Source: Auricularia sp. M13
Taxonomy: Eukaryota > Basidiomycota > Agaricomycetes > Auriculariales > Auriculariaceae
Assembly: GCA_037042915.1 (NCBI GenBank)
Contig: CM073199.1
Location: 2,852,001 to 2,916,000, forward strand
Length of the DNA: 64,000 nt
Direction: 5' to 3'
This document shows positions 1-9,600 of the stretch, one piece after another (the stretch's first letter is position 1; each line of letters starts with the position of its first letter). A program made the translations under genes and the position numbers. The notes beneath the pieces are model-generated. The model was not told the origin of the DNA. It saw nothing but the letters and a program-made list of their open reading frames with translations, and ran no database searches.

Positions 1-61
1 GGATGTATATAGAGTCCGATATATCTCTTTCCTCCGCTCCGTGACCACCGAGCCGCCCACA
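1..61 (+). repeat. 5' LTR, truncated by the window start
   Basis: Identical to 6609-6669. About 11 bases of the LTR start (seen at 6598-6608 in the 3' copy) are missing because the window begins inside it. The LTR ends with the CA expected of LTR termini at position 61. It contains an AT-rich TATATAG stretch that could serve as a TATA box. Confidence 0.85.
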
Positions 62-75
62 CGTGGTGACCGCTG
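62..75 (+). promoter_or_regulatory. possible primer binding site
   Basis: Two bases after the LTR end the sequence TGGTGACCGC begins at position 64. Primer binding sites normally start with TGG within a few bases of the LTR, complementary to the CCA end of a tRNA. The matching tRNA was not identified, so this rests on position and the TGG only. Confidence 0.4.
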
Positions 76-110
76 CAGTCCGAGCAACTGCGCGCCGCAC
101 ACAGCGCAAC

Positions 111-1552
111 ATGGTCCTCCAGAGTCCGTTTACACCGGCTCGCCCACGACGCAACTCGGCGCCTGACTCGGCGGCCCTGCATCGAGGTTCGCCACCGCAC
201 TTCAGTGCCAGCGGCTTGAATCTCGTCACGGCCGTTCCGGGACCCGCTGCGCCGATGCTGCCACCCTTTACAGGCGAGTCGGCGGCAGAGGCCCACCAAT
301 GGGTCGACCAGTTCGAGAAGATCATGATCCATCAAGTTATCAGTCTCGGTGCTCGGGCAGCAGACCAGCATCGGGCAAAATCCTTCGCACTCTACGTAGC
401 CGATGGCACACCCGCACACAAATGGTGGGAGGGCCTCGGCCGCGACGTTCAGGGATCAAGTGGATGCGCCCAAAGCCGCGGATGCCCAACAAGAACGACC
501 ACTGGCGCGACTTCCAGAACCTACGCGTATCGCTCGACGACCTCGTCCGGCTCGTGCCCATCGCGACGGGCGGTAGCCGCATGGGGTACCTGGACTGGAT
601 CGACAAGGTTCAGAACATCGGCGAGAAGTGCGGCACAGCGCACGAGGTCCTTATCTCGACGGTACACTCGGATTTGCTTCCCGCCGACGTATCCGACATC
701 GCGCCGGCCGTAGCGGACGACTGGGTCGCCTTCTGCGATGCGATACGCAACCAGCCCGCGGAGAACATTGTGCGCCAGGTCGACAAGGCGCGCCGCGCCC
801 GCGAACTCCAAGAGATGACAAGGGATCTCGAGGTGAAGTGGGCGGCCACGGAGGCGCGCCTCGCCGAGTACGAGCGCCTCTTCGCGTCCCCCAACTACCG
901 CGGCAGGGGTCGAGGGGCGCCCACCCCGCCTCCAGGATACCAGTCGCGCGAACAGAGCCAGAGCCCGCGGCGCCAGAACGACGGCTGGTATCTCGCACGC
1001 TGCGCGTCCCCACAGGCATCGCCGCCGCGCCGCACCACGCAGGTTCTTACGCCGGACCTGATGACGCCTCGCCCACATGCGTCACCTGCGGCTACGCCGC
1101 CACCGTCCACGCCGCGCCCACGGTGGGGTGCACCCGTCCCTCAAACGCCCGGTACGCTAGCGCCGGACGTCGGCTGCACGCGATGCGGGCAGGGCGAGCA
1201 CAGCACGTACACGTGCACGAACAAGCCGCTGCCTATGGCGGAACAGCAGTGGCGCGAGGCGGAGCGTAGGCGCGCATACCACCGCGCTCGTGCATCTGCC
1301 GTATCGCAGCAGCAGGCACTGCCGATGCACGAGCGTGTGCCCATCCCGCAGACGCCTGGATCCCCGTCGCCGGGTCCCCGTCCCCGCGCGGCGCAGCAAG
1401 CCCTCGTGGACGCGTACTACTACGAGGGCGACGACTTCCAGCCCGACTCGGTCTGCGTACTCAACGACGACGACGAGGAAGCCGATATGCTCGCGTACGT
1501 TCATGGGTATTATTACGACAGCCCGGGAAATGGGGGCGGGGCGACGCAGTGA
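111..1552 (+). pseudogene. Gag polyprotein, frameshifted
   Basis: The structural protein of the retrotransposon. The first ATG after the LTR is at 111. Reading frame 3 gives a Gag-like N-terminal half with LPPFTGE, HQWVDQFE and KWWEGL, typical of Ty3/gypsy capsid regions. Around 440-480 the coding potential moves to frame 2 and continues as RDFQNLRVSLDDLVRLV through a charged helical region to the stop at 1550-1552. A zinc knuckle of the CX2CX4HX4C type (CTRC..H....C) is encoded near 1174-1217. The frame change within capsid is best explained by an indel, since programmed frameshifting in this group occurs at the gag-pol junction. The C-terminal part is Pro- and acid-rich. Confidence 0.8.
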
Positions 1553-4500
1553 TTGAGCATGCGCCGTCCCACTCGCTCCCGCTCGATACGCTTGCCGCGG
1601 TGGCGCAGGACCCGACGCTACCCCGACGCCGCCGTGCGAGGAGGACCAGGAGAAAAGCATTGTCATTTACTCGGGGGTCGTGTACATACGGCCCCGCAAG
1701 GGGAGTTTTACAGTTGTTCGCGCTCGACACCAGGCTGAATGAAGAATTGTTCCCTTATTCGTGTGACAACGAAATCCCAGTCCTCCAGGTACTTGCAGAC
1801 ATCCGAGACGTGACGATCCCGTTTTGACATCCCGCCGCCATGACATGTGACGGTGGGTACTGGATGACGATAATGCCCACCGTGGATGGCGGTGGGATGC
1901 TTAACGTCATGGACCTGGCGTGCTACAAGGAGTACGCCGAGGCCCTCGGCCCTCTACTGCCGTCGCTGGCGCGCGCCCGGGTCGCAAACGGCGCGGTAAT
2001 ACCGTCCGTTGGGCGTGTCGTTGTCGCAGTGCAGCTTGGACCCGCCATTGCCATGGGCGGGTTCGAGGTATTCGACTCCCAGGGCAGCTTTGATGTGCTG
2101 CTGGGGAAACCATGGCTGCAGCGTGCAGGGCTCGCGCACGACTTTGCCGCCGATGAAATGGTCACCACCGACGGCCAGCATATCCGGAATGAACACGCTC
2201 GTGCGCGGCGGATGCGCGAGCGACGGGCGCAGGTAGACGATGCCAAGGAGGTGCTGGAGCTGACACCCCCGCCGTCTGCACCGCTGACCGCCGCACCGAC
2301 GGAGGTCTGGGTCACGCCAAGGACCGCCGTCGCTGCTCCCTCACCGATGCAACCACCGAGGGTGCCAGCGCCCGAGGTCGAGTTGTCGCATGCGATTGCG
2401 GAAGTGACGGGCATGACAGTCGGGCCCGGCGCCGACGATGGAGACTGCAAGTCGGAGGAGCCGCAGCAGCGGAAGCGCAACCGGTGGCACCGATACCGGC
2501 TGCGTGGTCGAGCACGCCGTGCTGCGCTGGAGGCCGAGGAGCTTGAGCATGCTGTGCTCGCGCAGGCACAACGGCGTGCACAGGAAATGCGCGAGGCGTA
2601 TACGCGCGACCTCCTCGCGGTATTCGACGATGACCCTGAGTTTGCAGCGGACGCCATACCGCCCGGCTGCGTCTCGGTGCTGGACGTGCTACCGCAGCTG
2701 CTAATGCTCGATCCGGAGATCGGTGGACCCGCCCGTGGCTCGGAGATGAGCATGGAGGAGCGCCTGCACCCGGAGCGAGCGCAGCGGGTGGCGGACACCG
2801 TCAAGGTCGGCAATGACCTTGAGGCCGACCAACGTGACCGCGTGCGCGCACTCGTTCTAGAGTATGCCGACATGTTCACGCTTGACATCAGCGAGGTCAG
2901 GTTGGTCGACTTCAAGACGCACAAGCTGGGAGTCCCGAGCGGCACAGAGGGTCCGCGCACGGCGAAGCAGAAGCCGCTGACGGAGGTGCAGCGCAGGTGG
3001 TTGTATGACCATCTGGATAAGCTCGAGCAACACGACGTCGTGTGCAGGATCCCAGCCAGCGCAGCCAAGTGGGTGTCTGCAATTACGTTGGCGCCCAAGG
3101 ATCAGGGCAAGAAGGGCTTGTCGTTGGAAGAGCTGCGGCGCCGGGCGAACACCGCGCTGGTTGAGGCAGGCTTGGAGCCGATGTTTGAGGACGTTCCCGA
3201 GGAGCCAGTGGAGACAAGCGCCGCTAGAACACAGGGGGGTGACGGAGCCACGAAACCCCCCGCAGATGTTAAGTGGCGACTGTGCCAGAACTTTATTGCG
3301 CTGAACAAAGTCTCGCGGCAGAACTCATTTCCCATGGGCGACCTGGAGTCCAAACACCAGAACGTTGCGGGCAAGCGCTGGATCTGTGTGGCTGACTTCA
3401 TGGCCGGGTTCAACGCGATCCCGGTTGCGGAGGAGGACATACCATATACAGCGTTTGCGGTGCCAGGACGCGGCATGTATGTGACGCCACGCATGCCGTT
3501 CGGTTTGACCGGCGCACCAAACACGTTTGGCGAAATGGTGGCCGAGGCACTGGACAAGCTCATCGGTACCGACGTAGAGCCGTGGGTGGACGACTGTGCG
3601 CTCGCCGACGATGACTTTGAGATGCTGATGGGGAAGCTGCGCCGCTTCTTCCAGCGGTGCCGGGATCGCAGGCTATCGCTCTCGGCGCCGAAGACGCAGC
3701 TCTTCATGTCCGAGGCTGTATTCGCGGGCGCGCGGATATCGGCCGCAGGCATTGCGTCTGACTTATGAAAGGTGTCGGCCATACTGGACTGGCCGGAGCC
3801 AAAGAACGCGCTGGAGGTGCTTGGGTTCACCGGGCTGACGGGCCATTTCCGCACGCTGATCAAGGACTACGCCAAGATCGCGCAGCCATTGACCGATCTC
3901 ACGCGTGACGTGCGCCCGGACCGTCCCAAGGGCGCCAAGCCCAGCCGTGGTGCGTACAAGAGGGCACTCTCGCGCGAAGACGTGTCATGGAAGTGGGGAG
4001 ATGCACAGCGCAAGTCCTTCGCGCGGCTCAAAGCAATCCTCACGACTGAACCGGTCCTGAAGCCACCCAAGTACGACCGCCCGTTCATCGTCACCACAGA
4101 CGGGTCGAAGGTTGGGTTCGGCGCGACGTTGACGCAGCGATGGACGGTCCGCAACGCCCGCGGTGAGGAGGTCGAGCGTGAGTTCCCGGTGGCGTATGCG
4201 TCCAAGCGTACGTCGCGCACAGAGGAGAAGTACACACCGTACCTCCTCGAGTTTGCAGCGCTGAAGTTCGCCCTGGACAAGTTCGACAAGATAGTCTTCG
4301 GCCAGCCGCTCGAGCTCGTCACCGACTGCAAGGCACTGCGCGATACGCTGAACTCCGAGACGCTGTCGTCGACGCACACCAGATGGATGGAGTCAGTCAT
4401 CGCACGGAACATCGTCGACGTACGCCATCGCCCAGGCGTGGACAATCAAGCCGATGGCCTCAGCCAGAAGTGGATCTCGCATGCAGACCGCGACGTCGAC

Positions 4501-5444
4501 GGTGGAAGGGAGAACGTCGTTGCCGACTGGGAAGCCAAAGACCTGGAACCCGACTTGTTCCAGATCGTTGCGGACGGGGACGACGCAGCAGCACTGCGCG
4601 AGCGATTCAAGGATGACCCACACCTGAAGGACGTCGTCGAGTGGTTGACCGCGTTACGCACGTCGGACTCACTCACACCAGCTCAGGCGAGACAGGCGCG
4701 ACAGCGCGCACGCGAGTATGTCGTCCAGGACGGCAAGCTCTGGCGTGTGCCGGGCCGCAGTGGGTACCGTACAGCACGTGTCGAGTGCGTGCCAGCCGCA
4801 GAAGGCGCACGCCTCGCGGCGGAGTGCCATGCAAGGGCACACTGGGGGCGCGACCTGTGCAAGACCGAGCTGCGTACCCGATACTTCTGGCCCAACATGC
4901 GCCGCGACGTCTGTGATGCCATCCAGCAGTGTTTGCCGTGCAAGGCGTTTGGCGCACGGCATATCACCAGCCTACTGCAGCCTGTGACACGCGCACGCCC
5001 GTTCCAGATGGTCGTGGCCGACTATCTGTCCATGCCGGTCGGCAAAGGCGGCTATCGGACATTGCTGTTGTTCGTGGACGTCTTCACCCAGTTCATCTGG
5101 GCATTCAAGACGACGCGCAAAGCCGGCACAGGCGCGTTTACCGTGGATTCACTGGATGCGCTCGTCGCACGCTGCACCAGGCCGGAGCTGTTCTTCACGG
5201 ACGGCGGCTCGCATTTCGACTGCGCTGAGGTACATGAGTATTGCGACAAGATGGGCATCGAGTATAGCAAGGCGCCGCCATACTCACCGTGGGCAAACGG
5301 GCTCGTGGAAGGGTCAAACCGCCTACTGCTCTCACGCCTCCGCAGATACTGCCAGCCTGACTTTGTCGAGGACGAGACGAGTATGTCCGCGGCTGAGCGG
5401 GCGAAGCGCTTGCCGTCCAAGTGGCCCGACTTCCTCGACAAAGC

Positions 5445-5930
5445 GAGAACCTTACTCTCCCCCACGTTTCCAGGTGGAATTCCAGGTGGAGTGACCTCCA
5501 AATTAAGAAAATTTGACCTAACCTAAATTAACCTAACCTAACCCCTAACCCATCCCCACACTAACCTAACCTAACCGAACACTGATGCCTGTGTTATAAC
5601 TCAATCAGTCCGCATTCCACATGGAATTTGGGAAGAAAACGTTCCCCAACCTAACCTAACCTAACCTAACCTAACCTAACCTAACCTAACACCTAACCTA
5701 ACCCCTAACCTAACCTAACCTAACCTCGATGCGCATGCCATGGCACTATTTGTGTTTACTCCACGTGGAATAGGTGGAACTAGGTGGAATAAAGTGCCGG
5801 AATCTCCACGTGGAATTCCACCTATTCCACCTGAGAAACTTTTCATATTTAGATGTTACACTTCATTTTTGACAACTTTTATTTTTGAGGTGGAATTACA
5901 CGTGGAATAGTGGGGGACAGTCACTTACAG
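5445..5930. mobile_element. 486-bp hAT-like MITE inside integrase, 8-bp TSD
   Basis: The integrase frame breaks off after FLDKA and resumes after an identical octamer: GACAAAGC occurs at 5437-5444 and again at 5931-5938. Removing the insert plus one octamer rejoins the integrase frame exactly. The ends form an imperfect terminal inverted repeat sharing TCCCCCAC followed by spaced TTCCA and AATTCCA blocks. The interior has no ORF; it consists of CCTAA tandem repeats and short palindromic GTGGAATTCCAC-type motifs. The 8-bp TSD fits the hAT superfamily, but the outermost bases are diverged and no transposase is present, so the family is an inference. Confidence 0.8.
5514..5727. repeat. (CCTAA)n-rich simple repeat within the MITE
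   Basis: Runs of CCTAACCTAA, imperfect and broken by a short unique stretch at about 5570-5650. The complementary strand reads TTAGG, the arthropod-type telomere repeat, rather than TTAGGG usual in fungi. It lies in the interior of a transposable element, so it is not evidence of a telomere. Confidence 0.85.
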
Positions 5931-6576
5931 GACAAAGCCATCGCCGACCTGAACTCGCGCATCCTGCCGGCCGTCTGCTACAGCCCGCGGGAACTGCTCT
6001 TTGGCATGGCTCTGGATGACGCCCGCGAGCTCCCAAGCACGATCCCGGAGGCGGATGAGGAAACGGTCGCGGGCCACCTGGCCTTCGTCGACTCGCTGCG
6101 TAGCGACGCGCACGCCCGTATTCTCGAGCACGCCGTTGCACGCAAGCGGCGCTTTGACGCGCACGTCAAGGAGGTCGAATACGAGACGGGCGACCTGGTA
6201 CAGATTTACCAGGACCGCCTCGACGGCACCCTGTCGACCGAGAAGAAGCTGGCGGCGCGCTGGTCGGGGCCGATGCGCGTCACAGGCAAGTACCTAGGAG
6301 CATGGGCGGTGAGCCCACTGAACGGTGATGGCACACTGCACGTGTCGGGCCGCAGGCTGCGCAGATGGATCCCGGCGCGGGGTACGGCCCTGCACAAACA
6401 GGCGCTTGAGCGTGAGAGGCTCAAATTACACGGCACTGGGATGGTGAAGGCGAAGGTGTAGAGGCTCGGTGCACAGGATTTGGTTTCTTTCTTTTTATGC
6501 TCCCTCAGATCTCACGGTTGACTTTCATCTCTTATGGCATGTTTCCTCTTTGTCTATGTTTTCGTCCCAGGAGGGA

Positions 6577-6597
6577 CTTGACTACAGGGGGGGCACC
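6577..6597 (+). promoter_or_regulatory. polypurine tract region
   Basis: A purine-rich stretch ending in CAGGGGGGGCACC sits immediately before the TG that opens the 3' LTR. This is the position of the plus-strand primer in LTR retrotransposons and supports placing the LTR start at 6598. Confidence 0.6.
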
Positions 6598-6669
6598 TGT
6601 GATAGGCCGGATGTATATAGAGTCCGATATATCTCTTTCCTCCGCTCCGTGACCACCGAGCCGCCCACA
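6598..6669 (+). repeat. 3' LTR, about 72 bp
   Basis: Starts TGTGATAGGCC right after the polypurine tract and ends CCGCCCACA, obeying the TG...CA rule. Bases 6609-6669 match 1-61 without a mismatch, suggesting a recent insertion or gene conversion despite the decayed coding region. At 72 bp it is far shorter than usual for Ty3/gypsy LTRs. The left edge is inferred from the polypurine tract, because the matching 5' copy is cut by the window. Confidence 0.7.
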
Positions 6670-9600
6670 ACGATCTGCCCAGCGAGCGTGGCCTGACCGC
6701 TTAGCATTACAATGTGTTTTCTCACCGTCAGGGGTCATCTGAATTCACTAGACACCACTCCGGTCTGCTGCGGAGGCCCCAGACACTGTCTGGAATTGCT
6801 GCTGCTTTCTCGCACCATCAAAGGCAGACGATCTGCCCAGCGAGCGTGGCCTGACCATGTCGCATTACAATGTGTTTTATCACCGTCACGGATCATCTGA
6901 ATTCACTAGACACCACTCCGGTCTGCAGCGGAGACCCCAGACAATGTCTGGAATTGCTGATGCTTTCTCGCAGCATCGACGGCAGACGATCAGCTCAGCG
7001 AGCGTGGCCGGACCATGTCGCATTACAATGTGTTTTATCACCGTCACGGATCATCTGAATTTACTAGACACCACTCCGGTCTGCAGCGGAGACCCCAGAC
7101 AATGTCTGGAATTGCTGTTGCTTTCTCTCACCATCGCTGGCAGACGATCTGCCCAGCGAGCGTGGCCTGACCATGTCGCATTACAATGTGTTTTATCACC
7201 GTCACGGATCATCTGAATTCACTAGACACCACTCCAGTCTGCAGCGGAGACCCCAGACACTGTCTGGAATTGCTGCTGCTTTCTCGCACCATCAAAGGCA
7301 GACGATCTGCCTAGCGAGCGTGGCCTGACCATGTCGCATTACAATGTGTTTTCTCACCGTCAGGGATCATCTGAATTCACTAGACACCACTCCGGTCTGC
7401 TGCGGAGACCCCAGGCAATGTGTGGAATTGCTGTTGCTTTCTCGCACCATCGACGGCAGACGATCTGCCTAGCGAGCGTGGCCTGACCTCTTAGCATTAC
7501 AATGTGTTTTCTCACCGTCACGGATCATCTGAATTCACTAGACACCACTCCGGTCTGCAGCGGAGACCCCAGACAATGTCTGGAATTGCTGTTGCTTTCT
7601 CGCAGCATCGACGGCAGACGATCTGCCTAGCGATCGTGGCCTGACCATGTCGCATTACAATGTGTTTTATCACCGTCACGGATCATCTGAATTCACTAGA
7701 CACCACTCCGGTCTGCAGCGGAGACCCCAGACAATGTCTGGAATTGCTGTTGCTTTCTCTCACCATCGATGGCAGACGATCTGCCCAGCGAGCGTGGCCT
7801 GACCATGTCGCATTACAATGTGTTTTATCACCGTCACGGATCATCTGAATTCACTAGACACCACTCCGGTCTGCAGCGGAGACCCCAGACAATGTCTGGA
7901 ATTGCTGTTGCTTTCTCGCACCATCAAAGGCAGACGATCCGCCCAGCGAGCGTGGCCTGACCGCTTAACATTACAATGTGTTTTCTCACCGTCAGGGGTC
8001 ATCTGAATTCAGTAGACACCACTCCGGTCTGCTGCGGAGGCCCCAGGCAATGTCTGGAATTGCTGCTGCTTTCTCGCACCATCGACGGCAGACGATCTGC
8101 CTAGCGAGCGTGGCCTGACCATGTCGCATTACAATGTGTTTTCTCACCGTCAGGGGTCATCTGAATTCACTAGACACCACTCCAGTCTGCTGCGGAGACC
8201 CCAGGCAATGTCTAGAATTGCTGTTGCTTTCTCGCAGCATCGATGGCAGACGATCTGCCCAGCGAGCGTGGCCTGACCGCTTAGCATTACAATGTGTTTT
8301 CTCACCGTCACGGATCATCTGAATTCACTAGACACCACTCCGGTCTGCTGCGGAGACCCCAGGCAATGTCTAGAATTGCTGTTGCTTTCTCGCAGCATCG
8401 ACGGCAGACGATTTGCCTAGCGAGCGTGGCCTGACCATGTCGCATTACAATGTGTTTTCTCACCTTCAGTGATCATCTGAATTCACTAGACACCACTCCG
8501 GTCTGCAGCGGAGACCCCAGACAATGTCTGGAATTGCTGTGGCTTTCTCGCACCATCGACGGCAGACGATCTGCCTAGCGAGCGTGGCCTGACCGCTTAG
8601 CATTACAATGTGTTTTCTCACCGTCAGGGATCATCTGAATTCACTAGACACCACTCCTGTCTGCTGCGGAGACCCCAGACAATGTCTAGAATTGCTGTTG
8701 CTTTCTCGCACCATCGACGGCAGACGATCTGCCTAGCGAGCGTGGCCTGACCATGTCGCATTACAATGTGTTTTCTCACCGTCAGGGATCATCTGAATTC
8801 ACTAGACACCACTCCAGTCTGCAGCGGAGACCCCAGACAATGTCTGGAATTGCTGTTGCTTTCTCTCACCATCGCTGGCAGACGATCTGCCCAGCGAGCG
8901 TGGCCTGACCATGTCGCATTACAATGTGTTTTATCACCGTCACGGATCATCTGAATTCACTAGACACCACTCCAGTCTGCAGCGGAGACCCCAGACAATG
9001 TCTGGAATTGCTGTTGCTTTCTTGCACCATCGACGGCAGACGATCTGCCCAGCGAGCGTGGCCTGACCATGTCGCATTACAATGTGTTTTATCACCGTCA
9101 CGGATCATCTGAATTCACTAGACACCACTCCAGTCTGCAGCGGAGACCCCAGACAATGTCTGGAATTGCTGATGCTTTCTCGCACCATCGATGGCAGACG
9201 ATCTGCCCAGCGAGTGTGGCCTGACCGCTTAGCATTACAATGTGTTATCTCACCTTCAGTGATCATCTGAATTCACTAGACACCACTCCAGTCTGCAGCG
9301 GAGACCCCAGGCAATGTCTGGAATTGCTGCTGCTTTCTTGCACCATCGACGGCAGACGATCTGCCCAGCGAGCGTGGCCTGACCGCTTAACATTACAATG
9401 TGTTTTGTCACCGTCAGGGGTCATCTGAATTCACTAGACACCACTCCGGTCTGCTGCGGAGGCCCCAGGCAATGTCTGGAATTGCTGCTGCTTTCTTGCA
9501 CCATCGACGGCAGACGAGCAGCCCAGCGAGCGTGGCCTGACCATGTCGCATTACAATGTGTTTTGTCACTGTCAGGGGTCATCTGAATTCACTAGACACC

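Larger units (their letters stand above)
1549..6461 (+). pseudogene. Pol polyprotein (protease, RT, RNase H, integrase), disrupted
   Basis: Frame 1 holds nearly all of pol and overlaps the gag stop, in the -1 frame relative to the 3' part of gag. Domains in order: retropepsin-like segment (about 1876-2130, DGG where D-S/T-G is usual); reverse transcriptase (about 3000-3760) with ADFMAGFNAI, MPFGLTGAPNTF and a WVDD catalytic box; Ty3-type RNase H (about 4080-4480) with TTDGSK and DNQADGLS; integrase zinc finger (HARAH and CLPC, about 4828-4944); DDE core with VADYL, FFTDGG and NGLVEGS. The integrase tail resumes at 5931 and includes a GPY/F-like RWSGP motif. TGA codons at 1825-1827 and 3766-3768 and the inserted MITE make it non-functional. 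Confidence 0.9.
1..6669 (+). mobile_element. Ty3/gypsy LTR retrotransposon, decayed, 5' end cut by window
   Basis: An LTR element with the order gag, protease, reverse transcriptase, RNase H, integrase, which is the Ty3/gypsy order. Bases 1-61 are repeated exactly at 6609-6669 and both copies end in CCCACA, marking LTR 3' ends. The internal part starts at 62. A G-rich polypurine tract precedes the 3' LTR. The copy is dead: gag is frameshifted, pol has two in-frame TGA codons (1825-1827 and 3766-3768), and integrase is split by a MITE. Directly after the 3' LTR the 158-bp satellite begins in mid-unit, so the element probably inserted into the satellite array; its left flank lies outside the window. 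Confidence 0.93.

Noticed and set aside
1923-3098. 391-codon minus-strand ORF in pol
   Set aside because: Ser/Arg-rich shadow opposite pol with its protease and RT motifs.
5514-5727. Telomere or chromosome end
   Set aside because: The CCTAA repeats are short, imperfect, internal to a MITE with its own TIRs and TSD, and flanked on both sides by integrase sequence.
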